Source: Microstegium vimineum (taxonomy: Eukaryota > Streptophyta > Magnoliopsida > Poales > Poaceae). Taken from it: a stretch of 64,000 bases of DNA. The notes beneath the pieces were generated by a model. It saw only the letters and a list, made by a program, of their open reading frames with translations. It did not search any database and was not told where the DNA came from. Location of the stretch: assembly GCA_022036555.1 (NCBI GenBank), contig CM039122.1, positions 48,287,600-48,351,599 of the forward strand. The letters are read 5' to 3'. The position numbers and the translations under genes are program-made. Below, in pieces: positions 22,018-33,049 of this stretch; the stretch's first letter is position 1; the number at the start of each line of letters is the position of its first letter.

Positions 22018-24939
22018 AAAGTATATATGAGCTAACCGAGGATATTAAGGGCATTTCTAACATAGAAACTAGGGTGGTTTCTACGTTCATTAATTAGGGT
22101 GTCAACTAAGCTAGATGATAATGTGGCATCTAATTAAAGAGGAGAGAGAGAGAGAGCAAAATGGTTTTTAGATAAGAACTTATGTCTACACAGGAACAAG
22201 GATATGAAGAGATGCGATAGGTTGATGAAGGGAGAAGACATGTAATTTTAAAAGAGATGCGATAGATTTGATATGTGTAGATACCATCTCATAAATTCTA
22301 GGTTAGATCTGGGTAAAGATGACCAATAAGACAATCACACATTCACACACGTGTATTTTATTATATAGGGCACTCTGCTCCACAAACTCTACCATGTACG
22401 TAGTAGCTCCACAAAAGGATAGAGTTTCTCAAGCATCTCTTTTAGTTACTACTATTTTCTTAGAGCTTTCTCAAGCATCTCTTTTAGTTACTACTATTTT
22501 CTTAGAGCAGAGTTAGAGCTGCACATATTTAACCGAAAAACATGAAGGAAAGCAATTTCAAACATATAAATAACTAGAATAGCCGTGATTACCTGGGCGC
22601 CTGGGCCAGACAACCAAGCCCACGATCGTTATCATAACGTAAAAGAAGGAAGAGCCCAGCCAGGCAATTTCTATACTAATACGGGCCTATCGTTTGTGGG
22701 CGGACGTGACACAATGCTTGCGTGCCTGGTCGATTACTAGAGTCGTGTTGTCGAGATGGAAATGGAGTGGACGCTAGGTCGATTGGTGTTTGATACCGCA
22801 TCACCTAGATTGGCAATTTTACGGAACGAGGTGAAACATAAAAGGAGGCTGCGAGCGAGCTCTGGAATGCATCTTTGCGCTTGGCGCAATGACGCAGCTA
22901 GTGAGGTAACACCGAGGCACGTCAATTGCTGGTTGAAAACTATTTTTAAACCCCCTCTGTGGCCCACCAGGGCTGCAGAAAAATTTTGGGTGGGTTACCT
23001 TTTAACCAGGGTAAAGTCCTACGATTCATAATGAAATTTGTTGTGTATTTTTAGTGTCAGCATAAATATAGTCTTACCAGTCGAACACCCCCGTAGTTGT
23101 GCATATAGAACAGAAAAACGGCTGAATTTATAAAAAGGTGCTTCAAAGTAACCACGGTTGGACGTGGGCCAAAGACTGCATTTGGGCCGGCTTACCTTGG
23201 CCCAATAAGGAAACTAACCCACTCGAATTTTGGGCCTAGAAAATATTTTTTGATGAAATGTGGGTCTAGAAATGTATTTGGGCCGGCCTATTATAGCCCA
23301 ATCAATGTATTTGCGTTGACTTGTACAATTATATACCTTAGCTCAATCAAGAAACCAACTCGCTCGAAATATCGCCACGATCACCAAATGGGTGATCTTT
23401 ATTATTTTTTGACCGAAATACACATACACGTCCTTCAAATTTTCAAATGGTCATTTGAATTGTGAGTCCAGATCAATAATTAGACCTAGAGCGATTTAAA
23501 ATGAACCACTTCAAAAGTTGAAAAATCCAGATGATCACTTGAAATGTTCATAGACCTAGACAAGAATCCCAAAAAAAATTTACAGACCTACGTTGCATTT
23601 CACTTTTATGTTTTTTATTTGTGCAGGCAGCAGCTCTTCTCTCACTTGCTGGGGGGTATTGAGACATACCGGACCAAGTGTTTCATCGATCAAAGAAGAA
23701 ACGGGCAGGTGCCATTGTACTTGTACACAATAATAATAAGCTCAGCAATGCTTGTGCCTTCAAGATCTTCGAACCAATCATCAGCGAACATGGAATGATT
23801 TTTTTTCATTAATTTCTTCCTTCCTTTTGTTTCTGGGATAAGCATTTAGGCACAGTTTGAACTGCAAATACTCCTATGAAGAGGCATGTTGAGCAAGCTG
23901 TTTCTTGAGCAAAGGTAGAAATCATTTTTTAAATCAAATTTCTCAATTTAATTAATTCTATACAAAAGAGTACTAACATCTATGACACTAGAAAACCAGA
24001 AGTATAGCATGCGAATATATGCCATGTTTATCTAAATGTTTTAACTTTGTTTCATAAATCATTTTTTAAAAGAAGTTTAGTTTCAAATAACTCTAAAAAT
24101 AATTTATTCAAGAATGGATCGAAAAAGACCCAAATATTATTTGGAAGTGTAGTCCTCCTGGATTGGGTGCAGACTTAAGTCCTGATAGACTATCTATATA
24201 CACGAAAAAGAAAAGGAAGAAGACAGCAATTCCACCAACAAAACTCCGCCTAGGCAAACAAGCACAAGAAAAGAATGGATCTTACGTTCGTAGTCAGGAA
24301 ATTTAGTGAATTCATTTTGAGTTTGACCTTGGGCCTCTTGTGAGATGTTCACATGCAGATCGAAAAAACTTTAGAACCCCGCACAAAAAACACAATGAAG
24401 AAAGCAACAATTCCACCAACAAACTCCGCCTCGGCAAATAAGCACAAGAAAAGAATGAATCTTGCGTTCGTAGTTCATTTTTCGTTCCAAACAGAAAACT
24501 GATCTAAAATAAAGGAGGCATCCACATTTTATAAATCCATTTATCTTTGAATTATCTAGGCAAGATCCTACAATGAAATCTTAGCAAACAACTAACAAGT
24601 CAAGCTGCTAGACAGTTAGCATCATGCTGATTAGAAGAACAACATTGGCGAAACACTTCCTGTTTTACTCTGTTCGGCTGGTACAAAAGCTGACTGATTC
24701 CAACTAATTGAATAATGTTTCGTGAGAGAGAATAAGCTGAAATAAACTAAAACAAGCCGGAAGTAGTTCAATCGAACGGCATGTCAGGGCTTGCAAATTG
24801 CAACCAACAGTTCAGAAGGTGTGTTATTGTCCACATCGCCGACGCTATCTATCTATCTACGTTGATCACACGGTTCAATTGGTTCGCGTTTCTCCCAATC
24901 CAAAAGGCGGGTGCATGGTAATAATTGACAAAGCTAAGG
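22018..24939. other. Gene-poor DNA with small duplications
   Basis: No credible gene was seen. A 42-bp unit is duplicated head to tail at 22425-22508 (TTTCTCAAGCATCTCTTTTA...). A ~69-bp segment is repeated at 24225-24293 and 24405-24473 (CAATTCCACCAACAAAACTC...), 180 bases apart. The stretch around 24668-24775 has words typical of old MITEs (TGTTCGGCTGGTACAAAAGC). Confidence 0.5.
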
Positions 24940-25150
24940 TCAGAACATAAGTAACATGCTCATATACATATATATCGTACCGTGTCTCATACCACAAAGC
25001 TCATCAGCACTCCCGTGATCATATACACACACACATGCACATCTGCCGTCCAACGCGCTACTTATGCACGGAAACAAGTGACTGGACGCGTACATTTCCA
25101 CCTCGCAATACCAAAGCCAAAGGCAAGCGCGTGCGACACAGGCTTCACCT

Positions 25151-25456
25151 TCACCAACCTGCAGCTGAGTCGACGGGCAGGCGGCGCGCGTCGTTTTCCT
25201 GGCGTCGCCGCGCCGACCGGTTGGACTCCACGGCGCTGTCGGGCAGTGGCCGGTCGAGCGGGAGCGGGAGCGGAAGCTGGCCGCGCTCGCCTTCGGCCTG
25301 CTGCGCGGGCCGGCGGCCGAGCCTACGGGACGCCTGGCGCACGTCGCTGCCGCCGAGCACCTGCTGGACGAAGGAGAGCTCCATGCGGTCGAGGAACGCC
25401 GCGTGCCGCTCCTCCGTCCACCCCTCGCCGCGCGCCAGCGCAGCCAGATCGTCCAT
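25151..25456 (-). CDS. Small COR27/28-like (cold-regulated) protein
   Basis: The model runs from the ATG at 25454-25456 to a TGA at 25151-25153 (101 aa). An upstream in-frame GTG was not used. The start reads MDDLAALARGEGWTEERHAA and continues FLDRMELSFVQQVLGG. The W(T/S)-(D/E)ER/KH...Y/FL-x-x-(M/L)E-x-SFV-x-Q pattern is the conserved block of Arabidopsis COR27/COR28, nuclear regulators of cold response, clock and light signalling. The rest is Arg/Gln-rich and unlike anything recognised. COR27-type proteins are longer, so this may be a short paralogue, or an intron may start at CAG|GTTGGTG near 25158 with another exon to the left. A TATA box lies upstream. Confidence 0.5.
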   Translation of the reverse strand: MDDLAALARGEGWTEERHAAFLDRMELSFVQQVLGGSDVRQASRRLGRRPAQQAEGERGQLPLPLPLDRPLPDSAVESNRSARRRQENDARRLPVDSAAGW

Positions 25457-25594
25457 CTGGTGGATCGGATCACGCACAGTTTCGCCGCGGCTTGTTCTTG
25501 CGTTGCTGATGGAGAGTGGAGAATGTGGTGCCGCGGCTGGCGGAAATATCTAGCGACGAAGGCTTAGGCTAGCTAGCTGGGTCTGGGTAGCTAC

Positions 25595-25603
25595 CTTATA
25601 TAA
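25595..25603 (-). promoter_or_regulatory. TATA box of the COR27-like gene
   Basis: The minus strand reads GTTATATAAGG, about 140 bases upstream of the ATG. A transcription start near 25565 would give a leader of about 110 bases. Confidence 0.6.
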
Positions 25604-25847
25604 CGCCGTCACCGTGTAACTAACTACGACCTGTTGTTACCGTTGCTACTGACCGACGCGTCAAAGTGAATTCGTCACGTCAGGGTGACAAGATTGGCGG
25701 GCCAAGATGAACGCGATTCCAGGTGAATCAAAGCGTTGTGCAGAGATATTTTTTTCGTACGAAAGTGTGTGATATGGGGATCAAAGCGCCCGCGCTTTTC
25801 TGACTTCAGCGCACGCTGGTGTTGATAAGAGGCAGCTGCGACTGCAA

Positions 25848-25960
25848 GGTTCCAACTTCCATTTCTTTCAAAAAAAAAAAGGTTCCAACTTCAATTTCTT
25901 TCAAAAACAAAAGGTTCCAACTTCCAATTCTTTCATAAAAAAAAAGGTTTCAACTTCCAA
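25848..25960. repeat. ~38-bp tandem array (three copies)
   Basis: AAGGTTCCAACTTCCATTTC followed by an A-rich run occurs three times with small changes, and a fourth partial copy ends the array. It lies about 250 bases upstream of the COR27-like TATA box. Confidence 0.7.
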
Positions 25961-26260
25961 AAGAAAGGCCAGAGAAATATCTGACCGACTGACCGAGCCA
26001 CTCCAACAAGGATCAAAGGTGCTGCGCCGTGCGGCCCATGCTGTGTCAACTTTCCAGTCGCATTCCGTTCTTTCGGCTGACGGCACCCGCAATCAGCAGG
26101 TCGCTCGCCGCTCGGGCAGTCCATTCCGGGAAAATTCCGTGCTGTGAGCTTGGCTGGAAGCTGTACCATCAAAACATCTAGCACTGTTCAGAACTCAAAA
26201 AAGCTTGGCTAACTACGGCCTAGATACCCCCACGGCGAAATGTGATGTCAGCGCGCATAC

Positions 26261-26815
26261 GGGTTTGGTTAACAGACTTTTTTTTTAGTCCCTTATCAAC
26301 TCGAATACTTGGTACTCCCTCCGTCTCAAATTATAAGATGTTCCAAGAGAGTCAAACTATCTCAACTTTGACCAAAGTTATATGTTAATATAATAACATT
26401 TATGATATTAACTAAGTATTATTAGATTCGTTATCAATTATATTTTCATAACATGTTTATTTAATATTATAAATCTTTATAGTTTTCTCTATAATTATTG
26501 GTCAAACTTGAGATACATTGACTCTCCAAAATTCTTGAAACATCTTATAATTTGAGACGAAGGGAGTACTAATTAAATGAAGTAAATATAAATTATATTA
26601 TAAAACTAATTAGAGCATCAGGTAGTACTTCATGAGACGAATCTATTAAGCCTAATTATTTTATCATTAACATATGTTTACTGTATCACCATATTATTAA
26701 ATTATAGACTATCTTATATTAATAGATTTGTTTAGCAAAATAGTCTTTCACTAACAAATTAATTTTATAAATAGTTTATATTTAATACTAATTAGTGTCG
26801 TGTAACCAAACACCC
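26261..26815. mobile_element. MITE split by a nested Stowaway
   Basis: The left end GGGTTTGGTTAACAG (26261) and the right end TAACCAAACACCC (26815) are inverted copies apart from a two-base gap. The right half contains GAGACGAATCTATTAAGCC, a word common in large grass MITEs. The Stowaway at 26315-26566 interrupts it near its left end. Confidence 0.55.
26315..26566. mobile_element. Stowaway (Tc1/mariner-type) MITE
   Basis: Begins CTCCCTCCGTCTCAAATTAT, ends in the inverse ...GAGACGAAGGGAG, and is flanked by TA on both sides. It is 252 bp long and AT-rich, with no coding capacity. It is closely related to 41204-41452. Confidence 0.9.
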
Positions 26816-27639
26816 GCGGCTGTGTTGAGGCATCTCGAATGGCGAGGCGCTATCGTGGAAGGCTCATGCTTGAATTAGGTACTCCGTACGTTGTACACTG
26901 GTTATCTTTACGGGGGCAACCAATGGAATATTGGATCAACATAAAGAGTCCATCTCTAGCAGTGGAGTATGGTTCGTCACGAGCGCACTCACCGACGTTC
27001 TGAACTGAGCGCCAAGAAAATTTCTGCTCCCTCAAATGCCACATCCACAATCGCATAGATAGCTTGATCTAGGCACCGACCTGAAGAGTGAGATATAAAT
27101 CACAAAGCTCACATTCGACGTGCACGACATTTTCGTCCGTCATCTCTTTGCTCATCTTCCCCCTCTGGTCCTCAAATGTCACCTGCAGAGTGCAGACACG
27201 GCACGGGGCCATCTTTGTCGTGAAACATCACCACCGGTGCGCACTCATCAACCCTGCTTAGTGGGATGGCCTAAGACAGGAGATATGCAGATAGCTTCAT
27301 CCCTAGACATGGGCACCACAGGACGTTGACTGCCAGCGAGCTAACGTGAAAGCTTCCGCGCAGCAAATGGAACTTCGCTATTGAATTAGAAAACTGAGCT
27401 TTGAGATTTTTATTTTATCGTAGCACAAGTTTGATAACTTTTGCAGGCTCAAGTATTTGGAATCTACTCCATCACCAGTCAAGTGGGCGCCTGACCCGAA
27501 GGCTACATTTGATGTGCATGTCACCGCAATAAACATGGTCCATATATATTCTGCTACAAGCCTACAACTCAACTACGTACTTCAGTTACTTGCTTTTACT
27601 AACATTGGCCAAAAGAGAGAATGGAGCAAAAACCTGTAT
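26816..27639. other. Intergenic DNA, no gene seen
   Basis: Short frames only, and none resembles a known protein. Confidence 0.5.
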
Positions 27640-27779
27640 TGCTCCAAATTATAAGTCGTTTTTACTTTTTTAGTACATCTATTTTTCTATGGATTTAAAT
27701 ATAACAATATGTCTAGATACATAACAAAATGGATGAACCAAAAAAAGTTAAAATGACTTATAATTTGGAACGGCGGGAG
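27640..27779. mobile_element. Short Stowaway-type MITE
   Basis: GCTCCAAATTATAAGTCGTT at the left is the inverse of AACGACTTATAATTTGGA-type sequence at the right, and the right end is CGGCGGGAG followed by TA. It is about 140 bp with one decayed end. It lies in the 3' flank of the RING gene. Confidence 0.65.
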
Positions 27780-28076
27780 TATAAAACGTTAGTAGACTAC
27801 ACAAACAAGCACTGGGAAGAACGCTGTTCTACAGAAATTCTAAAACGCGTACACATATACTATAAACAATATAAACACAACTAAAACAACTGCACGAGAA
27901 AAGTTGACACATAATTATCACTATGGCGTATTAAGAATACAAGAATTTACATGGATGATTTTCTTAATTATACTAGCACAGATATGAATGCACACTCATG
28001 GGATTCTGGGATAAAAGATTACCAGCGAGAGGCCGGAACTGTTGGGTACGAATTCTCAATATTCTCATATAGAGAT

Positions 28077-31000
28077 TTATACTTCTTCACTGCCACTGCT
28101 GCTAGTGTTTTTCCGAACATTGTACTTGCACAGGGGGCATGTGGCATTGATGTGCAGCCATTTATCGATGCAAACACAATGAAAATGGTGGCCACAAGGC
28201 AGTTCACGGAGCTCTGCACCATCATCATAAGCTGAGATGCAAATGCAGCACTCCTGCATAGACCAAGAGCAACAAATTCATTACCTACTGTTCGCAAATT
28301 AACATACAACTGAAACAAGGCCATCAGAATTAAGAGACATCATATGATGGAACCTTGTCACATGGAAATCTATGATGAGTTTGCAACAAAGTTTGTCGGG
28401 AAGATCTAAGGTACATCATAGAGTGATAGCTACACTTTTCATGAACAAGTACAGTAATAACAAAGTTTAGCTACTATTTCCTCCTCCATTCTGATGTTCT
28501 TTTACTTGATCTAAACAATCACATGTATCAATAGTTTGTCAAACCTATTTTATCAAACTTCTTTCACTTCAACAAATAATTCAGAATCTCAGTCTCCCTA
28601 ATGCAATAAGTTAAGAATCAAGAACTAGAGAATTTACCGCATCTTCAGCTGCAAGTACTTTTTCAATAGGTTGATTAGTGCCACATTCTATCATTATTCC
28701 ACCAGAAGATTCAGGCACACTAACAGACTCCTTTTCAGGCTCTTCCATCTTCCGAAATTTGTATTTTGGAATTTGGCGAATGTCATCTTCAGATGCTCCC
28801 TCCTGTTTTCAATCATATGGACAGAACGCAATCATTTTTAAAATCAGGCTAACAAATTAAATGTGCAATAAAAGTTATAAAGAAAGACAAGCAATAAAAC
28901 AAAACACATGGTCTACAAGAAAAAGAAAACGAAAAAAGTAAATTTAAACATAGAAAGGCATGTAATTTTACCATGTTACTCATCACAGTAAATCTAGCAC
29001 AGCAGGCTCATACATTGGAAGTTCCAAAAGTTTGTTGTATACACGGTGTTTTCAAAACCAGATTGGAATCGGAAAGTTCACAAAACGAATCACCACAGGC
29101 TAGTGTATATGTGGTAAATTGGCAATTGACTCTTCTTGAGGATTGGCTTCTTGTTTTTTAGTCTTTCTTTTTCAGTTTTGTACAGCTTGTTTTCATCTTT
29201 TGTACAGACTTATACCCTTCATAAAATTGAGTTCAGTAGGGGGTTTTTCCCCTCCTGATTTTCTTCAAAAAATTGGCAATTGAGCTTCCAGTGTTTACAA
29301 GGCCTACTAATATAAGGGGGGGGGGGGGGGGGGGGGGGGGGGACAATGCTATGAGCTGAGCCAACTTTTCTACTGGGAACATGTCCACGTCTCCAACTCG
29401 GATGAGCCAAGATAGGTGGTAGTGCTAGATATCAATGTTAAAAAAAAGTGCTAGGCGCTATTTAGGTGCTAAGCTCCCGCCTAGAGCTTAGGCACGCTTA
29501 GGCGTTTCACTAGGCGATGCAGAGGAGATGAGTAGAGGAGGAGATGAGCAGAGGAGACATGGAGTGGGCCGGTTGGTGCAGGCAGAGCAGAGGAGACATG
29601 GAGCGCGGCCGGTTGGTGCAGGGTGTGTGTGTTGTGGGTGGGTGGGGGGGGGGGGGGGAGCGGCCGGCTGGAGCAGGAACCGGCGGGGATGAGCGCGATC
29701 GGCGGGAGGAGCAGCCCAGCGAAGAAGAGCGCTGCAGGCGAGGAGGAGCACGACCGGCGAGAGGAACTGTGCCCGCCTAGGGGTCCGCCTACCCACTTAG
29801 GCAAGGCAGTATGCATAATCAATCATCACAAGTGTGCCAGCATGCATAATCAATCAATATTTCAATTGAGCAATTTTGCAGCTTGCAGGTGCAACTGACA
29901 ATTCAACAGCATAGCAGTAACATGACTTACTCAAAAATTCAATTTCATTATTGGCAAGATACACATGAGTTTTGGAAACTTTAATGACTGGAACATGTAA
30001 AAACAGACCCAGTAATTGGTGGATGTTTACCAGCCTAGCCCGATGATTATTAATTAGCTATGCTTAGACCTGATAGTTTAGCAGCCATTCAGAAATATTA
30101 CCAATATTCCTCATACGTAGTGAATTACATGGGCCTAACCAGCTTAATTTGAATTTATCTACTGACCACTGGCATACTGAAGCTTATATTATAAGAGATA
30201 AACTATGTAAGATTATACCACAAAAGTAGATATTGAAACTAGTAAACCAATTTACCACATCATACATAGAAAAAACTAACAAACTTTAGTAGTTAATGAA
30301 TACTTATATCGACATATATTTGAGATGTACCTGATCCGACACTGCATACAAAATTGCTATGATACAAGGAAGGCAGCAACAAACAGCAATACCAATGATA
30401 CAGGCCAAAGCCACACAGAAGACGACAAAGAAAACATCAAATGCCAAAAATACGATGCAAAGCCTGCAAAAGAAGTTATAAAGAAATCATAAAGGTGACT
30501 ATATTTTCAACAATTATCTAAATAGAGAAATATGTGTACCAGTAAAGTTGAGGCGCATCATGGGTAAGAACTTCTCCACCAGCAGATACCCAATAAAATC
30601 CAATTATCCACCATACGAATGAGAACATTGTGTTAGCAGACTCCAGATGTTTAGCTATACTGCAAGACAGCAAAGAGGACATAGGTGGCAGTTTACATGT
30701 TAGAAACATTAACAAAACAATTAGCCGTTAAATGGGACTAGGAAATAGAAAACAATATGTGGGACAAATTCAGTAGGCAGCAGAGAGCTCAAAGTGATGA
30801 AATATGGAGCTTATAGATGAGAATTTATTTCTTTTTTGGAATCAACAAAAAATTAAATGTGGACACTGGCATATGAAGTGGAACAATGCAGTCTGAGCAA
30901 TGCATAATAAAATATGAAATGCTAACCACCAAGTTAGTCCACATATATAACCAAATATGCAGAATGTACCAAAAGCAATAGTTAGCCTTCTGTAGGTGGC

Positions 31001-32907
31001 TTACCTACAAATGCAGACTTAAAATGCACTGCAGGTGTCTATCATACTAAGTCTATCAAAACCACATATCTGTCAAACACTTTTTAAAAGGTTCAAATTA
31101 TAAGGCAAAATCAGGTGAACAGTGACATTCATTAGTCCCACATGTTTGAATTTTGAACGTCATCATGGTTCTATGCACCAGTATGGCCAAATAAACTCTT
31201 ACTACTGTGTGATCAAGTGGATGGAGATCTCAGAAACAAAAATAACCAGAGAGGGCAGTGGAAGAAACAATTTTAGTAATCTCATCACATAGGCTTCACG
31301 GACATGGTATTTGGTACTTGTTGCTGCTCTCCACTCAATCTGGAACAATTCGCCTCAACACCTTAAGTCTACTCAGCTTGTAGTACCAATTACCTCACAG
31401 ACCGCTGTCCATATGACCTAGCTTTTCAATGCGCACAGCACTCTCACTGAAGGGTTTTGCTCCTGTGTCACCATTTTTTTTCCTTCGGATAACAAAACTA
31501 GCATTGCCTTCCACCCTCAGCTTGCTTCTTCTGCCACTGCACCATTAGACTGCACTTCCATCCGTCCCACTGTCAACAGCTGCCTAAACCCTTTCCCCTT
31601 AGCTGGTCTGCTTGCTCACTAGCAGTAGAATTCATGGCCACCGTTGTATGCCAGCCTCACCTTTAAGGCTACAATCCCCGACCCCTTGCTTAGCAGGGTC
31701 CAGATCCAGATCACCAAGCAACATTCCTCAGTGTCACTCCCAGCTAGACTGGTACTGCTGCTCAATATCTCTGCATCAGCTTCTACTACAATGGAAGCAG
31801 GCCGATGTAATTAGCTAGCTCACTCTGGAGGGCTCTGTCCTTGCTGCCAAAGGTGCTGGAGATGAGGGGATCACCAAAGAAGACGATAGTAACATATTGG
31901 AAGCGAAGTGCTAGATGGAGGAAGACACCAAACAAAAGCAATCCGAAGAAAAATAATGCACAGCTAGGAAACCCCTTCAGCCGGAGTGCTATGAGAATAA
32001 TTTTCCTTATATGCAATTGGATTTAAGTGAGTGGATAAATGTGCCTATATTCTGCAAAATCGGGCAGAAATTTTGGGTTGGGAGAAGGAACAAATCACAA
32101 CCAGATCAAATGCACTATTATGATCCATTTATTGTTCAACAGTCAGTCACCTCTTGATATGTTGTTGCGCCTGCACTGCCCAGAATAAAATCGAACACAA
32201 ACAATATTTCACGCGACTATGGAATATTCAAGCAGAAACTAGACAATAAGGAACACTAAACCGAAAGTAAGAATCTCTAAGCTATAAGTACAAACATGAA
32301 AATCAATCTAGCTACTGATCGACAATTTTAAGGGAAGGTAATAACTATCACTTGCCACGTACTCCAATTACCTGAGACAGTCGCCACTTCGACCACGGGA
32401 ACCGTGCTCTCTGTCGTCATCGTCGTCGCTGGAGGAGGACGACGTACCACTTCCGCTCTCCTCGTCGGCTGGAATTGGCGACCCTCCGCGCTGGCCGTAT
32501 CGCATACGATACTCGATGGCGACGCAGACCATATGGACGACGCACTGGGCGGCGTACCCAGCGATCCAGAAACGGAGCGGCATGGAGGGGCTCTCGTCGT
32601 GGCTGAGCACGAGCACGACGGCGGAGACGAGGATGAAGGCGAGGTTCCAGAGGAAGTCGAGCGTCACCACGGGGCGGGAGTAGGCCCAATCTGCCTGCCG
32701 CTCCTCCAGCTGCTCCGCCGCGGCCTCCCGCACCAGCAGCGACGGCTCCCGCATCGCTCGGCGCCCGCCCCGCCGCAGCAGCCGCGCCGCACCCCGGAGA
32801 GACGGCCGGCGCAGCGCGCCCCCGCGGCGCCGCCCGATAGCGCCGAGGAGCGGCGCCGAGTCCAGGAGCGCGTCGCCGCGGGGGCTCGGGGAACGCGGTG
32901 TCGCCAT
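28077..32907 (-). CDS. Membrane-anchored RING-H2 E3 ubiquitin ligase (At1g12760/At1g63170-like), five exons
   Basis: Exons are 32372-32907, 30540-30659, 30331-30463, 28638-28802 and 28077-28253. All introns are GT-AG and the phases add up to 376 aa, close to the Arabidopsis relatives. The start chosen is MATPRSPSPRGDALLDSAPL. The N-terminal half is Arg-rich, then membrane segments follow: VVTLDFLWNLAFILVSAVVL, MPLRFWIAGYAAQCVVHMVC, TMFSFVWWIIGFYWVSAGG and LCIVFLAFDVFFVVFCVALA extending into a CCCLP region. An acidic Ser/Asp linker joins segments two and three. The C-terminal RING-H2 has ligands C320, C323, C338, H340, H343, C346, C357 and C360. Such proteins transfer ubiquitin from an E2 at an endomembrane, and the substrate is unknown. 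No break was seen. Introns 1 and 3 are swollen with repeats, and an LTR element abuts the 5' side. Confidence 0.9.
29316..29342. repeat. (G)27 homopolymer in intron 3 of the RING gene
   Basis: 27 consecutive G residues follow CTAATATAA. Runs this long are rare and are often mis-sized in sequencing. Confidence 0.9.
29430..29810. mobile_element. GC-rich insert with CTAGGCG-type ends in intron 3 of the RING gene
   Basis: The left part is built of words such as GTGCTAGGCGCTATTTAGG and CCGCCTAGAGCTTAGGC, and the right end has CCGCCTAGGGGTCCGCC and CACTTAGGCAAGGC. The centre duplicates a ~38-bp unit, GCAGAGGAGACATGGAG followed by CCGGTTGGTGCAGG. It looks like a non-autonomous element, but the class was not identified. 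Long frames here are due to GC content. Confidence 0.4.
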
Positions 32908-33049
32908 CGCGGGAACCCTAGCGAGATCGCGGGGAATGTCTGAAGGTGAGCGCGTGTTTCTGTGTAGTGGAGCCTTTCTCCCCTTGCGGAAAGGGGCCCT
33001 GGGGTTCTGGGAAACAGCCAAAGCAAAGATGACGAGTGTCGAGTTGAAT

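Noticed and set aside
29481..29822. Pro/Ser-rich frames within RING intron 3
   Set aside because: They lie in a GC-rich repeat insert within an intron and have no motif.
32908..33021. Upstream in-frame ATG extending the RING protein by 38 residues
   Set aside because: Family members start at MATP/MDPP-like sequence just before the SPRGDALLDSAPLL block. The extension has no family-like features and sits next to the LTR insertion.
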